Made by a program: the position numbers and the translations under genes
The notes under the pieces: generated by a model
Seen by the model: only the letters and a program-made list of their open reading frames with translations
Database searches by the model: none
Told to the model about the DNA's origin: nothing
Source: Trichobilharzia szidati
Lineage: Eukaryota; Platyhelminthes; Trematoda; Strigeidida; Schistosomatidae
DNA: 64,000 nt
Direction of reading: 5' to 3'
Assembly (NCBI GenBank): GCA_944472155.2
Contig: OX235279.1
Location: 175,501,868 to 175,565,867 of the forward strand
Shown here: piece by piece, positions 1 through 12,829 of the stretch
How the letters are laid out: the number at the start of each line of letters is the position of its first letter
Numbering within the stretch: the stretch's first letter is position 1

Positions 1-496
1 ATGTACACAGTACAGAAGATTTTGGCATATTTAGTTCCAAAAAAACCCCTCTTCATACAGGATTCACAAGTAAAGTAATAATCTGAAGTATATCGTGTGA
101 CGTAGTGTTGCTGTGTATGAAGACAGAACCAATTCTGCACAGTTATTCTTAATTTCTTTCAAAACGCCCGCAAGATCATGTAGTGATCAGTTGATATAAT
201 TGCATGGTTATAACAATAAGAAACGCAGAAGAGTTTAAGCATTTGATGGATGGAAATTCCGGTAGCACAGTGATTTAAGCAGGTCTCCATATAATTTAAA
301 CAACGTCATGCGAGCCTGGCAACACTGAACTGCCTTCATAGTTTAATTTACACTTATTTACAATCTGTAATTACCTTTAAGTTATATTTGTTGAATTTGG
401 TTTTCGTTACTCTGGAGATTCTGTATACCTGTTCAAGGTGTATCTTCCGATATCAGGTGAATTGCTTTCTAACTCTTTTGATAGTGTGCGGCATAT
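1..496. other. Unassigned sequence
   Basis: No gene, exon or repeat recognised. Amino-terminal-domain exons were looked for and not found. Confidence 0.6.
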
Positions 497-2020
497 TTGC
501 TGTCGCCATTATTGCAAAAGGTTTGGAAGGAGGGAAAGGTGCCTATTGACTGGAAGAAAGGCTGGCTACCTTGTCAAACTACCAAAGAACAGCTGCTGAC
601 GCCTGTGCAAGAACTAGCACAATATCATGCTCTTGTCCATGCCAAGGAAAATAATACGTCACGTGATCCTGAAGAGAATAAAGGATGCACTGGATACAGA
701 ACTCCAACCACCGGAACAAGCTGGCTGGATTCAAGTAGGGCAAATCATACGCAGATCGAATTGCAACTCTACGCGTCGTCACTGTCATCGAACACAGCAT
801 AGAATGACAGTCAAATATCAACCTCAGCTTCATCGACCTTGAAGAGACCTTCGACAGTTAACGTTAACCGAGAGGTTATTTGATAACTACTCCAACACTA
901 CGGAGTGCAGCGCCGAAAAATCCTTATCAAACTCATTCAACCACAGCTATATGACAATGGCATGCGTCAAGTGACGCACAACGGAAAACTTAGTGAAGTC
1001 TCTGAGATGAAGACGAGACTGAGGCAAGACTGCCTGTCTATTATCGCCAGAAATGATATTCTTAATACTGGTAGACTGGATTATGCTTCGGAGAGTGATA
1101 GAGGAGTGAGAATTCAAGAATAAGCTGTACCGATAAGAAAACTGCAGAAGATCTGGATTTCGCGCGTGGTTGATTTGTGTTTACTGTCACACAAACTCGA
1201 AGACTTGCAGGCGGAAACCAAGAAACTGACTGAAGAAGCAGGCAGTGAAGACAGGACTTGAAGTAAACCCATAGAAGTTGGAAGTGATGAAGATACTCAG
1301 ATATGGACAGCAACCAGCACCAATCACTATCAACCAAAGGGAAAGAAGCAAGGTTTCAACCACAACCAACAGAACGGAGGAAGATTTCAAAGCCAGCCAC
1401 CCAATCACCCAGAATTGGAGAGGCAAGATACGCACGTCTTCATCAACCTGAAACCAAGTTGGAAATATTCTGCACTAACTAACCCAGCATACACAACATG
1501 ATTCTGATTTTCAGTACAAACGCGAAGTCAGTCAGTCGGTTCTTCTATATGCGTCAGAAACTTGAACTGCCCGTGTTTCACTGGAAGCATTCCCAACAGG
1601 CTACTGAAGAAATTTATCGACGGCCACCTATACTCGCTGGCTCCATACTGAAGATCAAATGACTGGCCCACCGGCTAGATAAAAAGAATCAGCAACAAGA
1701 AACTCTGGATGGCTGGCTGATTGATCAACAATTATGTAGGAGAAAATGGAGATGGATGGATTGGGCACACACTGAGGAGGCCATCGAATGACATCGCGTG
1801 CAATGCAGGCCTTCATCACTCGAGTGGAATCCCAATAGGTCGTTGGTGTGAGGGTGACATGGAAGAGATTGTGTGGTGACCAGTAGGAGATTAGAGATGA
1901 GATTATGGTGAATCGTGGAGTGAGCCAGCTGAAGAGGACAGCAGAGAAGGGAAGAAAGTGGAGATGTGTTACTGAAGCTGTGTATTCCACTCGGAATCCA
2001 AGGGAGTCATAATAATAATT
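497..2020 (+). mobile_element. RTE/SR2-like LINE copy A1 (reverse transcriptase to 3' end, broken)
   Basis: Frames that shift repeatedly read PLLQKVWKEGKVPIDWKKGW, then an RT core (FIDLEETFD, LIQPQLYDNGM, TRLRQDCLS), ending with the family 3' signature ctgtgtattccactcggaatccaaggg and a TAA-rich tail. The 5' endonuclease part is absent. Many stops make it a dead copy. Confidence 0.85.
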
Positions 2021-2514
2021 CTGCGACCATCCAGCAATCATCATATTTAACGCATTTATTAGTACTTGTGTCACTGCAATAGAAGGAAATTCTATGTTTC
2101 CTTTCACATGAGATTTATCAGTAGCAAATTAGGACAAAACTGATCATTCGCTTACTTTCCTATTCATACATGACTGTATTCCATGAGTGATATACATTTC
2201 ACCAAAGAGGCGTTTTATTGGCATAAATTCGGATGTTTGCAGTAATTATTTTCATTTGGAGGGTTATATGTAAATAATCATTGTTACAGACTACGTTAAG
2301 CAATTAGAAATAAGGACTCAAACTTATCAGTCAACACAAGAAGAGGGCCTAAAACAAGTGAATTACTGAATTCTGTCATTGCAGCGCTAAGTTCGAGTCT
2401 CAGTAGGCATATGATTTCGTTAAAGTTTGAAAACACATCATGCTGATGAGTACGGACAAGCAGGAAGCCTAAACACCTTCGGTGTTTGTGCTACACTGAA
2501 GAAATAGTATTATT
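2021..2514. other. Unassigned sequence
   Basis: Contains a CTGATGAG word near 2441 next to a ttcgagtctc word (2393), possibly a decayed hammerhead SINE, but without GAAA; otherwise nothing. Confidence 0.5.
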
Positions 2515-2750
2515 TATATTTATTTAATTCCTTTCCTTTCACACTGGAACACATGACACTAAGCTTGAGATTTGAAGTTTCGCTAGCGGTAATTTTGCTT
2601 TTCACGAAGTGCTGTTACTAACTAGCCTTCCCCCTTTAATGGGCTTACTAATGGCTAAGAAATGTTTAGGCGTGCGTCATTTGGGGATTGAACCCGGACC
2701 ATGTGAGTGGGTGGTAAGCACTAAACGACTGAACCACCTTAGGTTTCGAG
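2515..2750 (-). mobile_element. tRNA-derived SINE, inverted
   Basis: Inverted B-box ggggattgaaccc and A-box gtttagtgcttacc-like text mark the pol III head; the tail carries the family word for gcttgagatttgaagtttc. Confidence 0.65.
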
Positions 2751-3118
2751 TCAGAAATAGGGTTTCAACAGTACATTTCCATTTTGCCCTGCTCTCTCTA
2801 GTCCGCTTTATCTCGCTCCACAATATCCTCCATGTCACCCTCAGATGCTCAACTCAGTGTTTCTCAATCAAGTACCACTCTGAGGATGGCATAAGGCCGG
2901 AAATCACTTAACAGTGTACTCAAAGTGTCAGCAATACTTATTCATTTCTCTCGGCATATTTGTTGGGCTTAAGGTTCCTGATTAGTATCTTTCCTTCTTG
3001 CTGACCATGATATCTTGAGAATGGAACCAGAGAAGGAAGCTGTTTATTCAAGTCTGAATCTTGTGTTTAGTGACAAGTGACGTCTTTGAATAGTATAGAA
3101 TCACTGACTGACTTGACA

Positions 3119-3445
3119 TTAGTGATGAAGTTCCAAATTTGTTCTATATACCGATTTCAGATTAACGAAGGTTTGTTTAGCCTTTCCAATCGTGACTTTG
3201 GTTTCTTCATCCGTGCCTCTGCATGTAGTTGAAACGATGCTGGCTAGATAAGTGAAAGTGGTGGCCACCTTCAAATTTTTGCTGTTGACTGTGATTGGTG
3301 CTTGTTGTGGTTGGTATTCGGGTATTTTCATCACATTTGTCTTCTCAAATGTCCACTTAGAACTTTGTCTTCACTGCTTCTTCTCTAGACTGGTTGGTTT
3401 TCACCTGTGGATATTCGAGTTTGTGTGACGTTAGGCGAAAATTTC
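3119..3445 (-). mobile_element. RTE/SR2-like LINE fragment A2
   Basis: The minus strand reads VATTFTYLASIVSTTCRGTDEETKVTIGKAKQTF, the region just after the RT core of this family. It is joined head to head with the plus-strand copy A3, both starting near the same protein position. Confidence 0.8.
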
Positions 3446-4310
3446 GATAATATATGTCTAATTTCCTACAAACTGGAGGATATGAGAGTGAAAAGCAACA
3501 ACTTGGCAGAAGATGCGTCAAAGATAGGAGAGACTTCAGGTGGACATAGAGAAACAGAGATGATGAAGATTCCTGACCAACAGCAAAAGCAACACCAACA
3601 CCGACAACAATCAGCCAGGATAATGGGAGAAATCTGGAAAAAGCGATCTCCTTTACCTACCTACCCACCTACCTACCTGGGAAGCCTCGTTTCAACTACA
3701 GGCGGACGGAACTGATGAGGATATCAAGGCAAAGATCAGGAAAGCAAGGCAAGCTTTCATTACTCTCATATCTATATGGAGATCAACAGCACTCAGCATG
3801 AAAAATAAGATCCGGATTTTCAACTCCAATGTGAAGTCAGTGCTACTCACCATACGGATCAAAGACTTGGCCACCACGTCACGAAGGCCACTTCAAACAA
3901 ACTACACACCTTCATCAACACCTGTATTTGCTCAGTACTACTCCAGGTCAGTTGGCCAGCCAGAGAAGATCATCAGCAGGATGGGATCTCCGGTAATGAA
4001 CGAACCAACCAACCCAGCAGGAACCGACTGTGCAACAAATATGCAGGAAGAAATGGAGGTGGATTGGCCATACACTCTGAGAAAACAAACCATCAAGTGA
4101 GTGACATCATCCTGAATGCAGACCATCAGTCGAGTGGAACCCGAATGTGAAGCGACGAGTTAGTTGGGTGATATTTAGGATGAGTAGGTGATGTGAATAG
4201 GAGATGAAAGCATGTAAGTAGACGTGCAGCCAGGTGAGAACGTCGGTGGAGAACCGAACGCAATGGAGACTTGTGGCTGAAGCCCTATGTTCCTCTAGGA
4301 ACTAAACGAA
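3446..4310 (+). mobile_element. RTE/SR2-like LINE 3' portion A3
   Basis: It begins at the region following the RT catalytic box (DNICLISYKLEDMRVKSNNL) and runs to the family end (gccctatgttcctctaggaac). Frameshifts and stops break the frame. The same sequence subtype recurs at 36365, 46715 and 56075. Confidence 0.85.
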
Positions 4311-5569
4311 ACAATATATATACACATACATATATAGGCGAAAATTATCCGCTAAGTTCATATCTTCTAGAGTCTTTTCGTCGTTCCAGTCTTATTCCTG
4401 AAAACATTCAGGAATGTAATATAATATTTTCCTGTTCCCTAAAAATAAGAAAAATCATTTGTTTTTTATTTCACTTATTTTCCTACCAAACCAGTATATA
4501 TATATATATATAATAAAATGTGATAAGGATATTTTGCCGTCGAATCGGTCGCTGTTTTTTTCATTCTCCACTCAGCCTTCCAACTCTGCTGGAAGGCAGA
4601 AAAGAAACAAAACTGCAATTTCTCTCTATAAAAATTGTAAATTCCAGTTCGTCACTTCATCAAACTTTGATTTATTCTAAAAAAAAATTGACAAATTCTA
4701 AGCTATTACATAAATTAAAATATGTCGAAAAGTGTGTCATTCGGTTTACAACTTCCCAACAATATTCCCGTTTGACAAAAATGAGTGAGTATGTCTGATT
4801 TAAAACCTTACAAGAAGGAAACTATGTCAACTGTATAAAAACATGGTGTGTTTTGCGTTTACTGCTCCCATGCTATTGAAGGTAAATATTTGTGACAATT
4901 GTGTGTGTTAGCTCACAATAATTTCGCTATGTATAACTTCTAAAAAAGATTTCTCAACCAGCACCAGTAACCTAGAAATTTCTGCTTTTTAACCGGCATT
5001 TTTTCCTAACAGATGTAGGTTCTTAATAGTTAGTCACGTTTTGAAAAAACCAGCATTCAAATATTTGCCAGTTTTGTCATCACAGAATCACTAGCATCTC
5101 CGTACAGCCTACTTTAATAAATTTCTGTAGCATTTGACTGGAACTACTGAGTCCTATATGTTCGGTATTTACTCAAATCAAAGTATTTTGCACAACATCA
5201 CTTCTGAAGCCTAATTCACTCAATTTTACATTGTGGACGTTGACAATAATCATTAGATAAATAATTTTGAGGTTCATGAAAAATTCCCATTCGAACATTA
5301 ATAGACGGGTTAACAATAGTAATAATAATAATAAAGATAAAGCAATAAGAAGACGTAATTTGTCTGAATCGTGTAATGTATTTGCGCAACACATTTCGAA
5401 CAATCTGATCTTACACACGGACTCGTCATAGGAATATATATGAAATTAATAAAGAGTTAAGACGTGAGAAAATAGACTTAGTCCAATTTAAAAGGTCAGA
5501 ATAACAATGAAGACCACTAAACCAAATAACAGAGGTAATAGTACATCTGCTATGGTATCAAAACAAAAT
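4311..5569. other. AT-rich unassigned sequence
   Basis: No conserved coding or named repeat apart from the AT microsatellite. Text at 5440-5485 resembles 33425-33470 (gagaaaatagacttag). Confidence 0.6.
4494..4514. repeat. (AT)n microsatellite
   Basis: About ten consecutive TA units within an AT-rich intergenic or intronic stretch. Confidence 0.9.
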
Positions 5570-6365
5570 TTACCAAGGAAGGTTTAATGTGATGACGAAT
5601 TGTTTTTGAATGCATAAAGGTGGTTTAAACTTTTTAATTGCTAGGGCTTCCACAAACTTTAGGATACGCCCCAAACACGTTTTATAGATAGGTTTAAAAG
5701 ATCTGTGAACGTCAATTTTATGTCCTGTCTCTATAATATGTTTCGCAATAGAAGAGCTAGGTCTCCTGTTCTCACCGTTAATAGGTTCTGAAGATTCCAT
5801 TTGTTTCTGGAGCCATTTAGGAATATGCTCTGAAGCCTTTACTTGCAGAGATGGATGAGTCCTCCCTATGTATGTGTGTCCATACGTACATTCAAAATGG
5901 TAAATACAGTGGGATGTGACGTCATTTTTCGCATGTTCTAAGGGCTTAGATAGATATATTGGCTTTATATTCTCTATTATTATGATATTAACTGCATAAA
6001 AAGTCTTTTTAACAGCAGCGTTCAGTCTTTGTCTAGTTATCAAGCTGCTTTGATGCCCCATATAGGGTAGCGTGATGTACACGTCTTTCTTAGGGGCGAG
6101 TTTGCGAGTGGGTCTTGGTGTTCTGACTACTTTATATCTCCTGATGAACTTGTCTGGATAATTGTTATCAACCAGAGTTTGTGTCAACTTTCTTTCTTCT
6201 TCATCATCAAGTGTGTCTTCAGTGCATATTCGTTGGATTCTACTGAAGAGGCATCTTACTAAGGCTCTTTTGTACCGAACAGGGCAGAAACTGTGGTAAT
6301 TAAGATACTGCCCTGTCCAGGTAGGTTTTCTATAAATAGATCTTTTTATTGACCCATCAAGCCGT
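5570..6365 (-). mobile_element. Penelope-like element P1: RT end plus GIY-YIG endonuclease
   Basis: A 205-codon minus-strand frame (5570-6187) encodes the end of the RT linker (NNYPDKFIRRYK) and a GIY-YIG nuclease: IYHFECTYGHTYIGRTHPSL, then ISKHIIETGHKIDVHRSFK-like sequence and the C-terminal QKQFVITLNLPW. Upstream in another frame lies SIYRKPTWTGQYLNYHSF (6190-6365), the RT C-terminus. Penelope elements reverse-transcribe RNA at sites nicked by this nuclease. The copy is 5' truncated. Confidence 0.9.
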
Positions 6366-6471
6366 CGACTAAAAATAATAATAAAGTTGTCTAATTTGAT
6401 CTCTCTGATGTATGTGTGTGCGTGTATTCTGTTCTTCCATTTTCAGCTTTAATATGTTTAAATGATTACAG

Positions 6472-6699
6472 CAGCCGTAAACGTAGTGCTGAAATAGCTC
6501 GTGAAGTTTGGCAAAAATCAATGATTGAATTAATTTATCAACTGACACAAATCTATCCACCAGACAGATCGATACAGATTGACACGCTGAATAAAGATAC
6601 ACTGGTTTACTTCAAACAAATCTTGGAAAAACTTAGACCTGTAAAATTATGCCAGTATTCTGACCATTTAAGTTGGCAATGGGGACGAAGAATGTACGA
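6472..6699 (+). CDS. GluN2-like exon 1 of window: end of amino-terminal domain
   Basis: The exon follows a tgattacag acceptor and ends at a gtaagt donor. It encodes residues 1-75 of the visible protein plus two bases of residue 76, opening with SRKRSAEIAREVWQKSMIEL and ending WQWGRRMY. Placement at the C-terminal end of the clamshell amino-terminal domain rests on splicing in phase with the next exon, not on a strong motif, because this domain is poorly conserved. Its first base completes a codon from an exon further upstream that I could not find in positions 1-6471. A Penelope-like fragment stops only about 105 bases before the acceptor. Confidence 0.8.
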
Positions 6700-7504
6700 G
6701 TAAGTAAAGTGATGTTGGTAGCAAAGGTTTCATTATTTGTTTGTGAATCTTCCCAGTTTCTTTTTCCTCTTTGTAAAAGGCGTTTCAGTTGCTCATGACA
6801 CAAAAGTAAGACACTGCTTGGTCTTAAATCGAGTAGTGTGCTTCAGTCTGTCTTGTCTTTTCTGGTTTGTTTCCAACTGGTACATGAGATAAAATACTCC
6901 CTAAAACTGACTTTACTAATTGCTGGAATGAAGTTAAAATAACCATTTGTACAGAATAACATGAAGCCATCGCTTATTTAGTAAGTTTCTCATTAGCAGC
7001 TGCATACAACTTAGAAAATTAATTAAATTAAAAGTAAGGTGAAATGTTTTAACGGACATGCACAGGAGACATGTTATCATTCCACTGGGGGTAAAATTTA
7101 TATTGATAAAGTCTCACAATCGTGTTCTACAGTAATGTGTTTACTGATGACCACCTTGCGAGCACAATTTATTACTGCTCACAGTTACCTCACATCAAGG
7201 CACTACTCACACAACTTTCTAACTTCCCTTATATACTTCCATTATTTTTCATTACTTGACTTGATTGGTAGTAGTATTTTCCATATTTCCGGTATGAATG
7301 ATGACTCATTCCTATTGCACTTGTTGGGTGAAGACTCAATGAACAAGGTATCAGTAATTGATCTCTCTTTATCTTCACCTATCTGTATTACGTTTTGGAA
7401 TTTTTACTCTGTCCCACCCTACTGTGTGTTTGTGTTAATGCGTGCAATTGTATTCCTAAGTATTTTTCTAAATTACTTATCTTCTCGAGGTCAATCATTC
7501 TAAT
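6700..7504. other. Intron 1 sequence, unassigned
   Basis: A 154-codon plus-strand open frame (7039-7503) has no recognisable domain and odd composition. It borders the truncated end of P2, so it is more likely repeat sequence than a gene. Confidence 0.6.
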
Positions 7505-8760
7505 CTCAGCTAAATTTGACCTCACAGCCATTGCAGGGTATTTTGTTAATTACATTATTTTGTCTAATTGGGTCAACTGGGTCCTTTAACTTACAGAGCT
7601 TGTCCCTGAGTGAGTTTGTAGGTTTAAATGCCACCCTAATTCCTGCTTTATTTAGAACCCTACGTAGGGTCTCAGATGTCCCCTCTTTATATGGTATAAC
7701 CGTAGATGACTTATATTCTCTCTTATTTGTGTTATTATTACTAGTTTCACAATTATTTTTCTTTTTCTTTCGGCCTTTTTCAATCTTCCTAATAAATTTT
7801 AAAGGATAGTTATTTAACACCAACGCTTCTTCTATCTGTTTTATTTCATTATTTAGGTCTTTTTTGTGCTACTTAGTGCCATTGCTCGGTTTGTTAAACA
7901 CTTAACTAAGCCTGCCTTAACAGTTAAAGGATGAGATGAATTAAAGTCGAAATATCTATTAGAATGCGTTGGTTTTCTATAAACACTAGTGTATAGTTTG
8001 CCTTCTTCTATTCGTTTTATTTTACAATCTAACATAGCTAATTCTCCTTGCTCATTTTCCGATTCAAATGTGAATTTTGTTCCCTCTACTAGTGAGTTTT
8101 TATGTGTCAAGAAGCTGGAGAGAGATATGTTCTGTTTTTAACACTGTGTGAGAAAGTGTCCTCCACATATCTCCACCATATTTTTGGAGTAGGATTAAAC
8201 GTATTAAGTGCCATATTTTCCCAGCTATCCATAAATATATCTGCTACGATAGGGGATATTGGTGATCCCATTGCTACACCTTCTGTTTGTCTATATATTT
8301 TGCCTTCGAATTTAAAGATAGTAGATATGAGGCACAACTGAATTCCTAAAATAATTTCATCAATGGGTAGTTTCGTCCTATAAGTGAGTTCAGGGTGTGC
8401 AGTTAATTCCTTTTTAACTGCTTCTAAGGCCATATTGATTGGTATGTTAGTATAAAGACTGGTTATATCAAAACTAACCATTGTTTCATCATTCTCTGGT
8501 TGAATGTCATTTAGTTTATTTTTCATCGCAAATGAATTAGGTAGTCTAGAGTTTGAACTATTTCTAATGGGACATAATATTGAGCTAAGTGGTTTGATAA
8601 TTCATAAGTAGGAGTATTCTTGAAATCTACTGTTGGTCGTATGGGTAACCTGGCTTATGTACTTTAATAGTAGCATATATTCTACTAGCATTATTAGTTT
8701 TAGGCATTAAATTAAACGATTTTGACTCACCCAGCAACGGCTTCATTCTGAGTATTAAAT
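7505..8760 (-). mobile_element. Penelope-like element P2: reverse-transcriptase core
   Basis: Reading the minus strand from 8760: KPLLGESKSFNLMP and YATIKVHKPGYP, then VSFDITSLYTNIPINMAL and GVAMGSPISPIVADIFMDSW, then WWRYVEDTFSHS (YVED in place of the usual YxDD), a frameshift near 8107, ELAMLDCKIKRIEEGKLYTS and VYRKPTHSNRYF. It stops at NKIPCNGCEVKF, just where the GIY-YIG domain should begin. Confidence 0.9.
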
Positions 8761-9039
8761 CCACTCACTGTAAAGCACCACTGTGAGAATTTATCAAAAT
8801 TAATTTTACCTACAATGGAAGTATACTTTACCACAGTATATAAGTTCTATTCTTATATCAATGGCATAATGTCAATTAACGAGAGAGTCCAGAATTAATA
8901 AACAGTGTCTAGAAATTAGACTTATATACACTTATGCGCAGAAGGTTCAAGCTTGAACGGAACACAAAATAAATACTTCGATACAGTGGATAAGGATACG
9001 CCTGATAAGCACAAGAGAAGGATAAGATAGTGAATAACT

Positions 9040-9415
9040 ACCACGATGAATAACAATGTGATGAGTTCAGCTCAAATCATAAAAACAAAAGACAAGAGAA
9101 AATGAGGAAGCTGTAAGAGAAGAGGATTGTGTTGTCAAATAGAAGGAGGAGTCACGACAATGAGTTACCAGGGTAAGGAAAAACTGTTAACGGCTGCTTT
9201 ACGAGCGTATAATAAACTGGTTTGACAACAACTTGAGGAAATAAAATTCTACTGTCCGTTGATAATCTTTAAAGGATTTCACGATGTCTATCTCATGACG
9301 CATATCAAGAAGATGCTTGACAATAATCCTTTTGAAAGTATTGGTTCCTATTGAAGTGTGGCCCCTTCGGTACATGTTCATAGAATCTAAGGCGTGGCTT
9401 TCGTTCCGTTCTCTC
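9040..9415 (-). mobile_element. Penelope-like fragment P3
   Basis: The minus strand reads FKRIIVKHLLDMRHEIDIVKSF, the C-terminal half of a GIY-YIG domain, followed by its 3' region, which resembles 46190-46560. Confidence 0.65.
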
Positions 9416-10019
9416 TATGTTAGAGTTAACATGTGAAGGAAAACCAACGAAATCAACAATGGTGACGATAATTATGATACAAGGAATTTATTTTATTTTG
9501 AGATATTCAACACTTAACTTTCCTGACACTCTCTGCATTCCACACATTACACCAGGATTTCTAAGTAACACATCAGATAAGTCATATCTAAATAAGTTCA
9601 GCTTGCTCACTTGGATTTTTCACGACATAATTAAAAGTGAATAAAACCAAAATTTCATGACGATAACTGTAAGCTTAAACATTGAACCAGCTGGCCACCA
9701 CGTGCAAAATAAAAACGTTACTCAGTATCATTTCAAAAAAAGAAAATTCTTGTGAATGGTTGAGGAATGTCAACTGTGTTAAAACCTCGAACGAAGTATC
9801 GTCTTTCACAAAGATTTCAACAGCATTCTAGTAGGCATCTTTAGTGTGTGCAACTTAAAGTCTGATAAAAAGTGTCGTTTCTTCTTGACTGCTTGACAAA
9901 TTCATTCCATCCAACTGACTGATAACTCTTTCGTTGTCCTTCTCTGATTGTTCATAGAAGAATTCATCCTGAACATTCGCAATCCGAGCTGTAGGTATTT
10001 GTCACCATTTTCAAAAAGA
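9416..10019. other. Intron 1 sequence, unassigned
   Basis: Nothing recognised. Confidence 0.6.
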
Positions 10020-10232
10020 TTTTATTTTTTTATTTTATTTTTTTTTAATTTTGATTACAGCTCGATGCAACACCGTATTTTCAGTACAAGTATGGAATTT
10101 TCAGCATGGATATCGGTAGCCCAAATTTACAGGCCGACCATAGATATCAGGTGTGTGTCTGCAGGGGATCGAACCCCGGACCATGTGCATGGTCGGCGAG
10201 AGTCCTAACCACTGTGCCACCGACGCACACCA
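10020..10232 (-). mobile_element. tRNA-derived SINE (second subtype), inverted
   Basis: Plus-strand text gatcgaaccccggaccatg and ccactgtgccaccgacgca is the inverted head (cggtggcacagtggttaggac, ggggttcgatcccc). The body includes ggaattttcagcatggata and a T-rich tail. Confidence 0.8.
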
Positions 10233-10371
10233 CTTCAGTTTACCACAATCTATATACCACACAAATGCAGACAGAAAAAAAGAAATTCATAAGTAATTCG
10301 TAATGAGCACAAATGTGCAGGAGAAAGAACAGTAACTTGGAAAAACCACCGGGTCTAATGGATCTAGAGGA

Positions 10372-10940
10372 GTATAAAGATTGAATGCATTTCCGCTACT
10401 GAGAATAAATTTAGGTTGTATCAACAAAGTTTGCAGCTATTGATTCTTAGAATCCTAACGACATCAGCCAGGCAGCCTTCACCTCAAACTAATTGCCAAA
10501 GACTTCGTCGATTGGTGAAAGGTTTTGGTTCGGCCACCTCATACTCTTTCTTGGCTTAATCTTATGTCAGGAAGCATTGCTCGACGAAGAAAACGACTTC
10601 TCAGTAGGCTCAACACGTCTCCTAGCTGTCTCAATCGATTCACCTTCGCAACTTTATCGATCGAGTTACCCTCCTTATCTAGTGCTCTACGCCTCACCTC
10701 AATATTAATTACCATATTAACACAGGAGACAGAGTACAAACATATATGTTCAGAGACATTTAGTTTTTTTCACTTGCGAAGGTCACGCGTCACAGACATG
10801 AAGAAGAAGAAGAGAACAAACTGCTGTGCAGTATACGTATCCTTTGTTCGATGGTCGGATATCGCATTTACGTCAGAAAGGATGTAAGTTAGCAGATCCC
10901 ATACGAACTTTTTATATCCGTCACGAGGTTTCGTTCTCTT
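10372..10940 (-). mobile_element. LINE family B 3' fragment B1
   Basis: The minus strand reads NIEVRRRALDKEGNSIDKVAKVNRLRQLGDVLS, the C-terminal end of an endonuclease-RT LINE distinct from the SR2-like family. It shares its 3' border (gaatgcat, cgctactgag) with B2. Confidence 0.8.
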
Positions 10941-11699
10941 TGCATTCATATCTTTATTCTTCTCTTTCCTCGACCCCAAAGTTTTGCGTATACTTCATTT
11001 TCCTTACGATAAGATTACAAGTTTTTCAATAGGCTATTCAAAACATATTTCAAGAATACTAATGATAAAGATGGAAGCATTGATGATGGCTGTCGAAATC
11101 AATTAACCGCTTAGGAATCTGTGGACTAATCCTCCTGCCACAACTAGTTTACGGGTATTCACTTACTCATCTGAAAGTTCAAATATCGCTCGTAATTCAC
11201 AATCTACTGTTTGTAAGCTAACAAACTAAAACAGTTAACCGTAGCCTACGCTTATGAAGTGATGACGTTTTTATTAGCATTTCTGAAGTAACCCTGATAT
11301 TAGACTAATTTAGCTGTTGTTACTTGAAATACGCCTAATGTTTTTTAAATAAGTTGTACATAGATTGGTGTTGAAAGCGAATTAAAAATCGACCAAATAT
11401 CCCATAATATGAAATATGAAATGATCTATGTTTATTTGTTTAACGCTGACAAGTATAACTAATTCTAGTTATTTTTCGCTTGTATTTTACCGATATTTGT
11501 GTACTCCGTATAACAGTGATAAATAACTGATCAGTGGTTGATATTTCTTATTGTAATTTGTTTTTAAGTGTTTTCAGTGGAAGAACTGAATTCGTTTATT
11601 TTTTGAAGTTATATTTTGATGAATTGGTAAGATGTGTTTTACTTATACGCTGAAATACCGCAAACAGCTGGAAATGATGTGTATTTTTACAATTATTTA
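10941..11699. other. AT-rich intron 1 sequence, unassigned
   Basis: Nothing recognised; T-rich with no long frame. Confidence 0.6.
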
Positions 11700-12475
11700 T
11701 TATTCCGTTGGGTTCCTAGTGAAATAAATATAGGGCTTCAGTAACACATTTCCACTGTATTCTATTCTCTGCTATCCTCCTCATCTGGCTCACTTCACGA
11801 TTCACCATAATCTCATCTCTCATCTCCTGCTCTTCGCCACACAATCTCTTCCATGTCACCCTCACACCGACGACCCATTAATCGCTTCCATTGGGATCGC
11901 ACTCAAGCGATGAAGGCCTGCATTGCACGCGATGTCATTCGATTGTCTCCTCAGTGTGTGCCCAATCCATCCATCTCCATTTTCTCCTACATAATTGTTG
12001 AGCGATTGGCTCCTGTTTCTTGGTTTGTTGCTAGTCAGCCAGCCACCCAGAGTTTCTTGTTGCTGATTCTTTCTGTCCAGCCGGTCGGTCAGTCATTTGA
12101 TCTTCAGTATGGAGCCAGCGAGTGGTGGCGGCCGTCGATAAAAGTCTTTAGTAGCCTGTTGGGAATACTTCCCGTGAAACACGGGCAGTGCAAGTTTCTG
12201 ACCCATGTAGAAGAACCGACTGACTGACTGACTTCGCATTTGTGTTGAACAGAATTCGGATCTTCTTCTTTATGCCAGCTGAGTTAGTGCAGAAGATTTC
12301 CAACTTGGTTTCAGGTTGATGAAGACGTGAGTATCTTGCCTCTCCGATTCTGGCTGACTGGGTGGCTGGCTTTGACATCTTCATCCGTTCTTTTGGCTAT
12401 GGTTGTAACGGTGCTTCCTAATAGGATAGGTGAATGCGAGAAGTAGCCTCTGTCAAATATCTCCCGATTTGCAAC
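11700..12475 (-). mobile_element. RTE/SR2-like LINE 3' portion A4
   Basis: The plus strand starts ttccgttgggttcctagtg, the inverted 3' end of the family, followed by the inverted GHTLRK and VSQSVLLHGSETC coding region. It is 5' truncated and abuts a hammerhead SINE at 12545. Confidence 0.85.
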
Positions 12476-12544
12476 ATACTTTTATTACAGTACCTTATTT
12501 TCAAGAGCTAATTTGATTTGTTTCAAGTTTGTTCACGGATTAAT

Positions 12545-12700
12545 ACCAGTTAAAGAACCAATGGAAAACCAGGAAGTACTGGATGGCTGTGTTGTCCTAG
12601 TTCGGGACTCACCGGCAGTATGCGTCCGCTGGATTTTGAACCTAGGGCTTTCCGGTTGCAAGGCAATCTCATAAAATGTTCAGCCACTGGGACTCGAAAC
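12545..12700 (-). mobile_element. Smα-like hammerhead SINE H1a, inverted
   Basis: On the minus strand a tactgccggtgagtcccga word, a ctaggac helix-II end and cagccatccagtac form a decayed hammerhead-like module (GAAA is lost). A related plus-strand copy follows at 12830. Confidence 0.65.
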
Positions 12701-12829
12701 AAATCAAATCCCTACGGAAAACTCTTGAAAACTAATCTGTTGCCAGCTAGTGGCTGGCTTCAGGACGTAGTTACCTGGAGTTCCAGTGAGGAGTCGTGAC
12801 CAGTGCAGTGCATCATGTCGATTTCGAGA

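Noticed and set aside
1655..2107. 150-codon minus-strand open frame
   Set aside because: Antisense shadow of the SR2-like copy A1, whose plus-strand coding is recognisable there.
2430..2475. CTGATGAG word as a hammerhead ribozyme
   Set aside because: No GAAA and no returning helix in the right order; at best a decayed SINE.
7039..7503. 154-codon plus-strand open frame
   Set aside because: No domain, no splice logic, and it adjoins the truncated end of Penelope copy P2.
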